From: Mageeibacillus sp. UBA5770
Lineage (GTDB): Bacteria; Bacillota_A; Clostridia; Saccharofermentanales; Saccharofermentanaceae
Reading direction: 5' to 3'
Assembly (NCBI GenBank): GCA_002418705.1
Contig: DIEQ01000020.1
Coordinates: forward strand, 20,470 to 43,899
DNA length: 23,430 nucleotides
In this document: positions 17,293 to 23,430 of the stretch, piece after piece
Numbering within the stretch: position 1 is the first letter of the stretch
How the letters are laid out: the number at the start of each line of letters is the position of its first letter
The notes under the pieces: model-generated
Told to the model about the DNA's origin: nothing
Database searches by the model: none
Seen by the model: only the letters and a program-made list of their open reading frames with translations
Made by a program: the position numbers and the translations under genes

Positions 17293-18172
17293 TTCTGGTC
17301 TGATCCTTAGACACAAAATTAAAATATCCGGGGATATGCACGAAATTGTCCGGGCTGTTAAAACTTTGGCTCTGGCCAATATAAATCAATATGACCATGC
17401 AGTACGTGCTATCAGCGGTTATACCAAGTCACTCGAAATTTCGCTGGGTGCCTGCTTCCGATATTTAGAAGCAACAGAGACGGCATCTGAGCGAACTGCA
17501 GAAAAAAACAAAAAGAGCTTCACAGCAGTCATATTTGGATCCGATCATGGTCTTGTAGGTTCTTTCAATGACGCCATCGCCTCATTTGCAGGCAAAGAAA
17601 TCAGGAAAATACCCGGAACTGCAAGTCTTATGGTCGTGGGGGAACGCTTATATCCACGACTGATTGACCAGGGATTTCAAGTTTCCGGTATTTTTCGGGC
17701 GCCTGAATCCGTTGCCGCAATTACAAGCATGATAGGAGAAATATTACAAAATTACGATACTTATGATACAAGTCAAAAAAATACCGAATTATATGTATTC
17801 TATAATCAGCCTGTCTACGGTGACGAAATGCGCTCTGTATTTCAGCAGATTCTTCCGATTAACCAAAACCTGCGCAGCCGGTTGATGGCACTCCCCTGGC
17901 CGACAGAAATCCCGCCTGAAATATTTGGAAGAGTTTCAGATACAACCCGCGCATTTCTTCGAGAATTCATATTTGTCTCACTTTTTAAATCATGTGCCCT
18001 GTCTCTCGCCAGTGAAAATTACAGTCGGCTCGAAGCTATGCAAAGAGCAGACAAAAATATAGATGAACTCCGGCAGCACTTGACACTTGAATATAACGAG
18101 GCGCGTCAGAATGAGATCGACAGTGAATTGTTTGATATATTATCCGGATCAGATAATACTGCTGTCCTTTAA
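17285..18172 (+). CDS. atpG: N-type ATPase subunit gamma
   Basis: A 295-residue central shaft. The N-terminal coiled coil starts LRHKIKISGDMHEIVRAVKT, and a Rossmann-like middle contains FGSDHGLVGSFND. The C-terminal helix reads SRLEAMQRADKNIDELRQHL and then YNEARQNEIDSELFDILSG, matching the gamma signature (N..RQ..It.El.eI..G). GAGGG lies 5 bases before the ATG, and the start overlaps the alpha stop (ATGAGTGA). It is the last ATPase gene, completing the beta-epsilon-Q-R-a-c-b-alpha-gamma order. The C-terminus extends a few residues beyond the signature (SDNTAVL). Confidence 0.93.
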   Translation: MSDSGLILRHKIKISGDMHEIVRAVKTLALANINQYDHAVRAISGYTKSLEISLGACFRYLEATETASERTAEKNKKSFTAVIFGSDHGLVGSFNDAIASFAGKEIRKIPGTASLMVVGERLYPRLIDQGFQVSGIFRAPESVAAITSMIGEILQNYDTYDTSQKNTELYVFYNQPVYGDEMRSVFQQILPINQNLRSRLMALPWPTEIPPEIFGRVSDTTRAFLREFIFVSLFKSCALSLASENYSRLEAMQRADKNIDELRQHLTLEYNEARQNEIDSELFDILSGSDNTAVL

Positions 18173-18218
18173 ACGCAGCCCCTGTTCGTGTTTATGACCT
18201 TTAATCTGTCTGTAACTG

Positions 18219-18249
18219 AACAAAAATCTAAATGCAGGTAATTTTTGTT
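18219..18249 (+). other. AT-rich inverted repeat between atpG and the aminomutase
   Basis: AACAAAAAT (18219-18227) and ATTTTTGTT (18241-18249) are perfect 9-bp complements around a 13-base loop. The stem is AT-rich and weak, so full termination is unlikely. It could act as an mRNA 3' end or a partial attenuator that separates the ATPase genes from the downstream gene. Confidence 0.4.
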
Positions 18250-18275
18250 ATTCTTATATGTGCGAGGTAAGAATA

Positions 18276-19517
18276 ATGAGTGATTATAACCGTGATGATA
18301 TTCTCTGTGAAGAAATCAGTGACTATTTAGCTATTCTTCCCCAGATAAACACAGGTCTGGACCAGGCCGAGGCAATCGCGCTTCGTCAGAACGAAATACG
18401 CCTCCGTTTACATGCCAGCATCCAGCAGTGGGCGGACTATCGCTGGCAGCTTTCCAACCGGATCACTTCAGCGGATGATCTGGCTAATATTTTGCAGCTT
18501 GACACCGATGAACTCGCAGAAATCAACCAAGTCAGCAAACGATTCAGGTTTGCGATATCTCCATACTATTTATCTCTTATTGATCCTAATGATCCAAATT
18601 GCCCTATACGGCGCCAAGCCGTCCCATCCTTAGCAGAACTCAACCCCGAGGGTCAGCTAGATCCGATGGATGAAGAACACTCCAGCCCGGTTCCGGGAAT
18701 TACACGCCGTTATCCGGACCGACTAATTATCAAAGTAACAAACCAGTGCGGTATGTACTGTCGCTTTTGCCAGAGGCGCCGTCTGATTGGAGAGACCGAT
18801 ACAGCGATCGATCCGGCTGTCCTCCGCGAGGCAGTCGCTTATATTCAAAGAAATACAGAAGTCCGTGATGTTTTGATCACCGGAGGCGACGCACTCATGT
18901 TGTCAGACGCACAGCTTGACAGGCTACTTAGCGATTTGCGCGCAATACCTCATGTAGAGATCATCCGCATTGGCACGCGAACTCCTGTGACACTCCCACA
19001 GCGCATCACACCCGAGCTGGTCGAAATTCTGAAGCGATACCACCCGCTCTATGTTAATACGCACTTTAACTCACCTGCTGAAATCACAATTGATGCCCGA
19101 ACGGCCTGTAATCGGCTCGCCGATGCTGGGATTCCTTTAGGAAATCAAATGGTGCTTCTTAATGGAGTCAACAATAATAAGTATGTGGTTCGACGGCTCA
19201 ATCAGCTGCTCCTGACTTTGCGGGTCAAGCCATATTACATCTTCCATCCTAAGACTGTTCGCGGAACCGCTCATTTCTGGGTTCGACTTGAAGAAGGCAT
19301 TGAAATTATGGAAGGTCTTCGAGGCTACACATCCGGAATGGCCGTTCCAACATATATAGTCAATGGCCCCGGCGGTCTTGGAAAGACCCCGCTGATCCCA
19401 AATTATTTGCTGTATATCGGCAAGGACAAGGCAGTGTTCAGAAATTGGGAGAACAAATTCTTTGAAATTGAAAATCATCCGGACAGAGGACTGCGGGATC
19501 CGGGTCAGTTTGAATGA
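18276..19517 (+). CDS. eam: Glutamate 2,3-aminomutase (radical SAM, PLP)
   Basis: A 413-residue radical SAM aminomutase of the KamA family. The cluster motif CGMYCRFC (Cys158, Cys162, Cys165) is followed by QRRRLIGE, and ITGGDALML and the C-terminal GPGGLGKTPLIPNY match the family. The two substrate-selective positions are decisive. Lysine 2,3-aminomutase has Asp293 and Asp330 there; this protein has Lys326 (YYIFHPKTVRG) and Asn363 (TYIVNGPGG). That Lys/Asn pair marks glutamate 2,3-aminomutase, which makes beta-glutamate (3-aminoglutarate), a compatible solute. I start at ATG 18276 (GAGG 8 bases upstream). The in-frame ATG at 18258 has no ribosome site, although starting there gives residue numbers 332 and 369. 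The gene lies 103 bases after atpG, same strand. Confidence 0.87.
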   Translation: MSDYNRDDILCEEISDYLAILPQINTGLDQAEAIALRQNEIRLRLHASIQQWADYRWQLSNRITSADDLANILQLDTDELAEINQVSKRFRFAISPYYLSLIDPNDPNCPIRRQAVPSLAELNPEGQLDPMDEEHSSPVPGITRRYPDRLIIKVTNQCGMYCRFCQRRRLIGETDTAIDPAVLREAVAYIQRNTEVRDVLITGGDALMLSDAQLDRLLSDLRAIPHVEIIRIGTRTPVTLPQRITPELVEILKRYHPLYVNTHFNSPAEITIDARTACNRLADAGIPLGNQMVLLNGVNNNKYVVRRLNQLLLTLRVKPYYIFHPKTVRGTAHFWVRLEEGIEIMEGLRGYTSGMAVPTYIVNGPGGLGKTPLIPNYLLYIGKDKAVFRNWENKFFEIENHPDRGLRDPGQFE

Positions 19518-19543
19518 AAAATAAATATTCGCCCCGAAAATAC

Positions 19544-19574
19544 AACGGCCGGGAAAAATGATTCCCCGGCCGTT
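19544..19574. terminator. Bidirectional terminator hairpin
   Basis: A 10-bp GC-rich stem (AACGGCCGGG at 19544-19553, CCCGGCCGTT at 19565-19574) closes an 11-base loop between the convergent aminomutase and the 113-residue gene. The loop is A/T-rich. The sequence past the stem is moderately T-rich (GTATTTTC) on the minus strand and AT-rich on the plus strand. Confidence 0.8.
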
Positions 19575-19599
19575 CATAATAAATAAATCTAAAATACGT

Positions 19600-19941
19600 T
19601 TATTGTCTGCCGCGCCTGCTTCGCCTGGATACAGGCTTTCCCAGTATCTCTGAATAGATAATGCCCTTGATCAGGCTGTCTTCCGCCAGGTTCAGCCGCA
19701 GCGGGCTGCTTTCCGGGTTCATCGCCTGTATTTCAGGTGTCCGAACGGGTTTGACAGCTTTTTTAGGTACAGCTTTTCGTGCCTGAGGCGCAGCTGGCTC
19801 AACATATTGTGTGATCGGTTGTGGAACAGGTACGTTGATCGGTCGACTAGGCGAGCCGCCCTTAATCCGAGCAGCAGCTTCAGGATCGACAAGCTCAAGT
19901 ACGTCCATCATTTGTCTGACTTGTTCGGCTAGAGTTGCCAT
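19600..19941 (-). CDS. Unrecognised small protein downstream of floA
   Basis: A 113-residue protein I do not recognise. It has an acidic, helical N-terminus (MATLAEQVRQMMDVLELVD, about residues 1-27). A Pro/Ala/Lys-rich linker (about 30-75) follows, with repeated VP/AP and KAVP-KKAVK pieces. A C-terminal part NLAEDSLIKGIIYSEILGKP ends in a strongly basic tail (RRSRRGRQ). It has no membrane segment or signal peptide, so it is probably cytoplasmic. It lies 37 bases after floA with a good GAGGTGGTG ribosome site and so should be the third gene of the nfeD-floA operon. In Bacillus the third gene of that operon is the small yqfB; I do not see clear similarity and do not assign it. Confidence 0.7.
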   Translation of the reverse strand: MATLAEQVRQMMDVLELVDPEAAARIKGGSPSRPINVPVPQPITQYVEPAAPQARKAVPKKAVKPVRTPEIQAMNPESSPLRLNLAEDSLIKGIIYSEILGKPVSRRSRRGRQ

Positions 19942-19978
19942 AAAAATTCACCACCTCAGCATTCGCAGAACGAAAGAA

Positions 19979-20974
19979 TCAAGTGTGCTCGACAGTTGAA
20001 GTATCCGCTTTGCCGGTGCTGGCAATGGCGCCTCTCATCTGAGTGTCGGAAATCACATTCTGCATATTGTAGTAGTCCATAACACCAAGCCGGCCTTCGC
20101 GAAGTGCTTCAGCTAACGCTTTAGGTACTTCCGCTTCCGCTTCAACAACTTTGGCACGCATCTCAACAACAGCAGCCTTCATTTCCTGTTCGCGGGCAAC
20201 AGCCATCGCCCTGCGCTCTTCTGCCTTAGCCTGTGCAATCCTCTTATCAGCCTCAGCCTGATCGGTCTGCAGCTGAGCGCCGATATTACGTCCGACATCA
20301 ACATCGGCAATATCAATGGAAAGGATCTCAAAAGCAGTACCGGCATCAAGGCCTTTGCTAAGAACCGTTTTTGAAATACGGTCAGGATTCTCAAGGACAT
20401 CTTTGTGCGTCATTGCTGAGCCGATTGTTGTGACAATACCTTCGCCGACACGCGCAATAATTGTCTGTTCGCCGGCACCGCCGACAAGTCTCTCAATATT
20501 TGCACGGACGGTAACTCTGGCTTTTGCCTTGAGCTCGATACCGTCCTTTGCAATTGCTGCGACAAGAGGTGTCTCGATAACCTTGGGATTGACGCTCATC
20601 TGAACAGCTTCGAGAACATTACGGCCGGCCAGATCAATGGCTGCGGCACGTTCAAATACCAGAGGAATTTCAGCGCGCTGGGCCGCAATCAATGCATTAA
20701 CAACATTATCAACATTACCGCCGGCCAGAAAATGAGCTTCCAGCTGGTTGATGTTGACATCAAGTCCTGCCTTGATAGCCTTTATCAAAGGATTAACTAC
20801 GCGGGTGGGAATAACACGGCGCAGACGCATACCAATAAGATTAAAAATACCGACCTTAACACCTGCAGCAGCTGCAGAGATCCATAACCCGACCGGAACA
20901 AAACTAAAAAAAACTGACAAAACAACGATAATACCTGCTGCGATCAGACCATAAGTAAGAAAATCTCCTGTCAT
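19979..20974 (-). CDS. floA: Flotillin-like protein FloA
   Basis: A 331-residue membrane scaffold, the same length as Bacillus subtilis FloA (YqfA). An N-terminal membrane hairpin (about residues 5-30) is followed by an SPFH/band-7-like domain (about 35-220; [40 protein letters not shown]). An Ala/Glu-rich helix follows (about 235-290; [20 protein letters not shown]). FloA organises membrane microdomains and helps membrane-protein complexes and secretion. The start is ATG 20974 (AGGAG 8 bases upstream); a longer in-frame start at 21001 overlaps nfeD and lacks a ribosome site. It follows an NfeD gene, its constant neighbour in many bacteria. Confidence 0.95.
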   Translation of the reverse strand: MTGDFLTYGLIAAGIIVVLSVFFSFVPVGLWISAAAAGVKVGIFNLIGMRLRRVIPTRVVNPLIKAIKAGLDVNINQLEAHFLAGGNVDNVVNALIAAQRAEIPLVFERAAAIDLAGRNVLEAVQMSVNPKVIETPLVAAIAKDGIELKAKARVTVRANIERLVGGAGEQTIIARVGEGIVTTIGSAMTHKDVLENPDRISKTVLSKGLDAGTAFEILSIDIADVDVGRNIGAQLQTDQAEADKRIAQAKAEERRAMAVAREQEMKAAVVEMRAKVVEAEAEVPKALAEALREGRLGVMDYYNMQNVISDTQMRGAIASTGKADTSTVEHT

Positions 20975-21007
20975 GATAGTATCTCCTTTCAATTCGTGCA
21001 AAAACCA

Positions 21008-21529
21008 TTACTGAATTGGTTCAACAACAATACGGCGTCCTTCAGTCCGGACAATTTTAATTTTTGTACCATTTTCAATAAATGTGCCGTCAGTTACTAC
21101 ATCAAGGCGGCGCCCGTCAAATTCACCGGAACCTGCAGGGCGAAGTACCGTAACAGCAACGCCTTCCCTGCCTACCAGGTCACTTGTATCAGGAGCAGAG
21201 CTGAATCCGTCCTCATGTTTGGCCGCAGACCAGAGAATCAGTTTTTTAGCCAGCCTGCCCTTTTTGGCCGAGCGGATAATAATGAAAAGCGATCCCGCAA
21301 TCAAAATCAGCAGAATCATTACCATGACAAAGGCTTCAAAAGGAGTCCTCGCTGTCAGGACAATACCAATTACCAGCAAAATAAGTCCGCCAGCCCCGGC
21401 TACGCCAAAACCAGGTGTAAAAATTTCAACCACCAGTAATAACAGTCCGACAATAAAAAGAACCGCCTGCAGTGTATCTATTCCTTCTATAAAACTAAAA
21501 ATATTTAATGTATACAAGATTGTGTTCAA
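21008..21529 (-). CDS. NfeD family protein, short form
   Basis: A 173-residue membrane protein. It has an N-terminal hydrophobic region with three or four helices (about residues 15-85; AVLFIVGLLLLVVEIFTPGF is the NfeD hallmark). A C-terminal OB-fold soluble domain follows (about 115-170; LVGREGVAVTVLRPAGSGEF, ending GRRIVVEPI). It lacks the large N-terminal ClpP-like protease part of Bacillus YqeZ, so this is the short form. NfeD proteins partner with flotillins, and the floA gene begins about 30 bases downstream. The start is TTG at 21529, supported by a strong GGGAGGG site 6 bases upstream. Confidence 0.9.
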   Translation of the reverse strand: MNTILYTLNIFSFIEGIDTLQAVLFIVGLLLLVVEIFTPGFGVAGAGGLILLVIGIVLTARTPFEAFVMVMILLILIAGSLFIIIRSAKKGRLAKKLILWSAAKHEDGFSSAPDTSDLVGREGVAVTVLRPAGSGEFDGRRLDVVTDGTFIENGTKIKIVRTEGRRIVVEPIQ

Positions 21530-21577
21530 TTGAATCCCTCCCTTTCAAGCTTGCCGTTCAAATGGAATTCCATATTA

Positions 21578-21606
21578 AGTATAAACTTATTAATGAGCGA
21601 ATACAA
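21578..21606 (-). promoter_or_regulatory. Promoter of the nfeD-floA operon
   Basis: On the minus strand TTGTAT (21606-21601) is followed after 17 bases by TATACT (21583-21578), a housekeeping-type promoter. It is flanked by an 8-bp inverted repeat: CCGTTCAA at 21554-21561 and TTGAACGG at 21607-21614. A 12-bp palindrome ATGGAATTCCAT (21562-21573) lies at the expected transcript start. No extracytoplasmic sigma-W-like motif (TGAAAC...CGTA) was seen. Confidence 0.65.
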
Positions 21607-21663
21607 TTGAACGGTTATCGTCATTTCTATTTTCTTTTTGTTTCCTTTAACTCTATATTAAAA

Positions 21664-21687
21664 AGCCGTCCAAGTATTTGGACGGCT
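21664..21687 (-). terminator. Rho-independent terminator after the SHOCT gene
   Basis: A perfect 10-bp stem (AGCCGTCCAA at 21664-21673, TTGGACGGCT at 21678-21687) closes a 4-base loop. On the minus strand it is followed by TTTT and AT-rich sequence. It lies 18 bases past the stop of the SHOCT-domain gene. Confidence 0.88.
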
Positions 21688-21704
21688 CCCGGTAAGTGAC
21701 AATT

Positions 21705-21980
21705 CTATTTTCTTAACTCTGCCTTTATCCTGAAATAACCTGCTTCGTCAATTTCACCTCTTGCATACCGTTCATTCAAAATATTCATAGCATTCAAGTT
21801 ATCCTGTTGTTCATAACTATTTGACACCGTTTGCTGTTTTCTTCTGTTTTGTGTCATACCTGCAATCCAATAAATCAATAATCCCAGAAGGATTAATCCT
21901 CCAATCTCCACAAAAATACTGCCTCCCCATAGCATATGACTGCTTAGACCGCCAATTCCATAAAACATGTTACCAATCAT
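21705..21980 (-). CDS. SHOCT-domain small membrane protein
   Basis: A 91-residue protein. A Gly-rich hydrophobic N-terminus (about residues 1-20) and one clear membrane helix (about 22-42; IFVEIGGLILLGLLIYWIAG) are followed by a polar linker. It ends with a C-terminal SHOCT motif, in which AMNILNERYARGEIDEAGY is followed by FRIKAELRK. SHOCT domains are short helical oligomerisation or binding modules at protein ends. The ATG at 21980 has AAAGGA about 11 bases ahead; a GTG at 21989 lies only 2 bases from it and is less likely. It follows the glycine-rich secreted protein gene, with a strong hairpin between them. Confidence 0.8.
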   Translation of the reverse strand: MIGNMFYGIGGLSSHMLWGGSIFVEIGGLILLGLLIYWIAGMTQNRRKQQTVSNSYEQQDNLNAMNILNERYARGEIDEAGYFRIKAELRK

Positions 21981-22004
21981 GAAGTCCACTATCCTTTCAA
22001 AGTC

Positions 22005-22045
22005 CGGCAGACAAGAAGGCTTTCTAATTGCCGTCTTGTCTGCCG
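22005..22045 (-). other. Long intergenic hairpin without T-tract
   Basis: CGGCAGACAAGA (22005-22016) and TCTTGTCTGCCG (22034-22045) are a perfect 12-bp inverted repeat. After one A-G mismatch the stem continues as GGC/GCC around a 9-base loop. No T run follows on the minus strand. It lies between the glycine-rich gene and the SHOCT gene, so it may stabilise or process the mRNA rather than terminate it. Confidence 0.6.
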
Positions 22046-22077
22046 CTTTAATTTACTCATTGTCCTTACGTCAATAA

Positions 22078-22590
22078 TTAAACATTGTCATCTGCTTCAA
22101 TACAGGATCCGTCGCCCAAACCAGTTCCGTTGCCGGCTCCGCGTCCCATTCCCATCCTTCCGCCGAGCCCGGATCCCTGTCCTTCACCGGATCCGTCACG
22201 AAGTCCGTTTCCCATTCCATTTCCTTCGCCCGTTCCGATTCCTGTACCGGTTCCATCACAGTCTTCCATACGCACATTCATTTCTGTAAGTAATTCGTCG
22301 GCTTGTTCCTGTGTCAGACTTTCATCAAGGACGGCTTCGTCAAGATTCTGCTCATACAATTTCAGTCTTTCATCTTTGAATTCGGCCAGTTTTCCGGCTG
22401 CCTGCGCCTGAGCCCCGTATGTGTTTCCGGCCTGACGTTCTGTTATTACTTCGTCCTCACTTTTTCCGGTTAACCCGGATACAATCTCGGCAGGTGTCTG
22501 ATAATCAACTGCAGCAAATGCTGCCGTAGTTAATCCCATAACAAGGATCGTTACAACGCTAAGTACTAGTAGAATTTTATTCTTTTTCAT
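22078..22590 (-). CDS. Secreted protein with glycine-rich tail
   Basis: A 170-residue exported protein of unrecognised function. A signal peptide is clear: MKKNKILLVLSVV, a hydrophobic stretch, then a probable cleavage after AAFA near residue 26. The middle (about 30-105) is helical and charged, with TPAEIVSGLTGKSEDEVITE and SLTQEQADELLTEMNVRMED; it resembles small secreted metal- or stress-related helical proteins but I assign no family. The last 60 residues are Gly-rich with Asp/Glu/Arg/Met. A cysteine stands just before the block (EDCDG) and another just after it (GSCIE). I start at ATG 22590 (AAAGG 8 bases upstream) rather than the in-frame GTG at 22599. Tandem codons such as GGA/ACC/GGT make the DNA look repetitive. 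Confidence 0.8.
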   Translation of the reverse strand: MKKNKILLVLSVVTILVMGLTTAAFAAVDYQTPAEIVSGLTGKSEDEVITERQAGNTYGAQAQAAGKLAEFKDERLKLYEQNLDEAVLDESLTQEQADELLTEMNVRMEDCDGTGTGIGTGEGNGMGNGLRDGSGEGQGSGLGGRMGMGRGAGNGTGLGDGSCIEADDNV

Positions 22591-22666
22591 TTTATTCACC
22601 TTTCTTTCTTGCTGTGCCCTCTGGCATAGTCACTAACCTAATACTAATGCGATTATGTACGAAAAA

Positions 22667-22695
22667 TGTGTTAGAAAAAAACGGAATTGTGTTAG
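22667..22695. repeat. Direct repeat TGTGTTAG, 21-base spacing
   Basis: TGTGTTAG occurs at 22667-22674 and 22688-22695, start to start 21 bases, which is two helical turns. It lies upstream of the glycine-rich secreted protein gene (minus strand, where it reads CTAACACA). Such spacing fits a dimeric response regulator bound to one DNA face, but no regulator is identified. Confidence 0.35.
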
Positions 22696-22753
22696 CTGCT
22701 GAATCGGAACTATCATGCTGTTGATCACAAAGACTTAAATGAAAAACAAAAAA

Positions 22754-22779
22754 GGCCCGATGATAAATTTCATCGGACC
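22754..22779 (-). terminator. Rho-independent terminator after the DUF134 gene
   Basis: GGCCCGATGA (22754-22763) pairs with TCATCGGACC (22770-22779) with one mismatch. On the minus strand the stem is followed by TTTTTTG, giving a normal terminator 36 bases past the DUF134 stop. Pyrimidine-rich sequence (CGTTTTC) also follows on the plus strand. Confidence 0.85.
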
Positions 22780-22815
22780 CGTTTTCTTTGTTTCAGGTAC
22801 AATTTTAACTTTCTA

Positions 22816-23310
22816 TCAGTGGCTGCATCCGCATCCGCCTGAAGTCTCATTTGCATTATGACTATGTCCGGCGCCGCCACAGGCATGACCCACACCGTCA
22901 ACCAGTTTTGATTTCTTCATGCTGCCGCACTTGGGGCATGCTATTTCATAGCCATGCTTACCGCCTTCGGAACAAGGGGCGACCTCCCATATTTCCTGAC
23001 AGTCCGTGCATTGGAATACTCTGTTTTTCATCTGATAATGTCCTCCTTCAATTTCAATTGAGCGAGCTTCAACCAGTGCTGTTGCTATCTTTTTGCGGGC
23101 AGCAACCAGAACCCGCTGAAAGGTTGGCCGGGTCAGCCCCATTTGCCGTGCACATTCCTCCTGATCATATCCATTCATATCCTTTAGTCGAACTGCCTCC
23201 ATTTCTTCAATGGCAAGCGTCATGACCTCCCGGCTGCCGGACTGATCAGATACAAAATTACGGCAGACTGGATATTCTTCAACAAGACCACAGCAGCGTT
23301 TTCTTGGCAT
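22816..23310 (-). CDS. DUF134 family regulator with zinc ribbon and His/Cys-rich tail
   Basis: A 164-residue protein. It begins MPRKRCCGLVEEYPVCRNF, the typical start of DUF134 proteins. A helix-turn-helix (about residues 40-75) includes EEMEAVRLKDMNGYDQEECA and ARQMGLTRPTFQRVL, resembling sigma region 4. A zinc-ribbon-like pair of CxxC motifs follows (CTDCQ and CPKCG, about 100-130). A C-terminal His/Cys/Gly-rich tail (GHACGGAGHSH...GGCGCSH) looks metal-binding. The family often lies with metal-cofactor genes and is probably a metal- or redox-responsive regulator. The start is ATG 23310 with GGGAGGGG just upstream; the in-frame start at 23331 would lie inside the operator palindrome. It is transcribed alone and probably autoregulated. 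Confidence 0.88.
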   Translation of the reverse strand: MPRKRCCGLVEEYPVCRNFVSDQSGSREVMTLAIEEMEAVRLKDMNGYDQEECARQMGLTRPTFQRVLVAARKKIATALVEARSIEIEGGHYQMKNRVFQCTDCQEIWEVAPCSEGGKHGYEIACPKCGSMKKSKLVDGVGHACGGAGHSHNANETSGGCGCSH

Positions 23311-23321
23311 GTCCCCTCCCG

Positions 23322-23341
23322 ATTTGAGCATATGCTCAAAT
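23322..23341. promoter_or_regulatory. 20-bp perfect palindrome, probable DUF134 operator
   Basis: ATTTGAGCATATGCTCAAAT is an uninterrupted perfect 20-bp palindrome. It lies 2 bases past the -10 box and covers the expected transcript start, ending 11 bases before the gene's ATG. A bound dimer here would block transcription. Autoregulation by the DUF134 protein is the simplest inference. Confidence 0.75.
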
Positions 23342-23343
23342 GA

Positions 23344-23372
23344 ATTATACGTGAATCCGAATACAATAGCAA
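23344..23372 (-). promoter_or_regulatory. Promoter of the DUF134 gene
   Basis: On the minus strand TTGCTA (23372-23367) is followed after exactly 17 bases by a perfect TATAAT (23349-23344). The remaining bases to the right edge show no further gene. Confidence 0.75.
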
Positions 23373-23430
23373 CCTGGCTGCTGCAAATTCCGATATGGCT
23401 ACGCTTATATTTTCCGCAAAAAGACTCCGG

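Noticed and set aside
18276..19517. Lysine 2,3-aminomutase
   Set aside because: Both substrate-binding aspartates are replaced (Lys and Asn), which is the glutamate-type pair.
22120..22265. Tandem DNA repeat or CRISPR-like array
   Set aside because: The repetition comes from glycine-rich codons in the secreted protein gene; units are irregular and there are no spacers.

Overview
The window reads as chromosomal DNA from an anaerobic Gram-positive bacterium, most likely a member of the Clostridia. The evidence is the purine-rich AGGAGG-type ribosome sites on nearly every gene, a FloA/NfeD pair of the Bacillus/Clostridium type, a glutamate 2,3-aminomutase, a lipobox lipoprotein, and a moderate GC content judged by eye. 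There is no rRNA, tRNA, CRISPR array, insertion sequence or phage gene. I cannot name the genus.

Layout, left to right. (1) 1-2466, minus: a drug-export-like ABC operon (ATPase plus two ABC-2 permeases, the second cut by the left edge), with a promoter wrapped in a near-perfect operator dyad. (2) 2605-4615, plus: a three-gene set of a ferritin-like (DUF2202) lipoprotein, a NapH-like membrane iron-sulfur protein and a small membrane-anchored protein. It looks like an extracytoplasmic redox module of unknown purpose. (3) 4605-7867, minus: a sugar operon (class I xylose-isomerase-like protein, PfkB kinase, mannitol-1-phosphate dehydrogenase-like protein), with a divergent AraC regulator at 8171-9094. 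(4) 9101-11359, minus: a CLC-type antiporter of the fluoride class and a Na+/Ca2+ exchanger-family protein. (5) 11513-18172, plus: a complete N-type ATPase operon in the order beta, epsilon, Q, R, a, c, b, alpha, gamma. There is no separate delta gene; the long b subunit carries a delta-like C-terminus. (6) 18276-19517, plus: a glutamate 2,3-aminomutase, recognised by the Lys/Asn pair that replaces the two substrate-binding Asp of lysine aminomutase. (7) 19600-21529, minus: NfeD, FloA flotillin and an unrecognised small protein. (8) 21705-23310, minus: a SHOCT-domain membrane protein, a secreted glycine-rich protein and a DUF134 metal-type regulator with a 20-bp perfect palindrome at its promoter.

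The most interesting unit is 9101-19517. An N-ATPase whose c subunit has a full Na+-type ligand set plus a second carboxylate stands between ion transporters and an enzyme that makes beta-glutamate, a known compatible solute. I infer an ion/osmotic-stress island: the ATPase expels cations at the cost of ATP while the aminomutase makes an osmolyte. The ATPase and CLC/exchanger operons share one back-to-back promoter region. The sugar operon could also be read as glucose to fructose to fructose-6-phosphate to mannitol-1-phosphate, but that substrate assignment is only a hypothesis.
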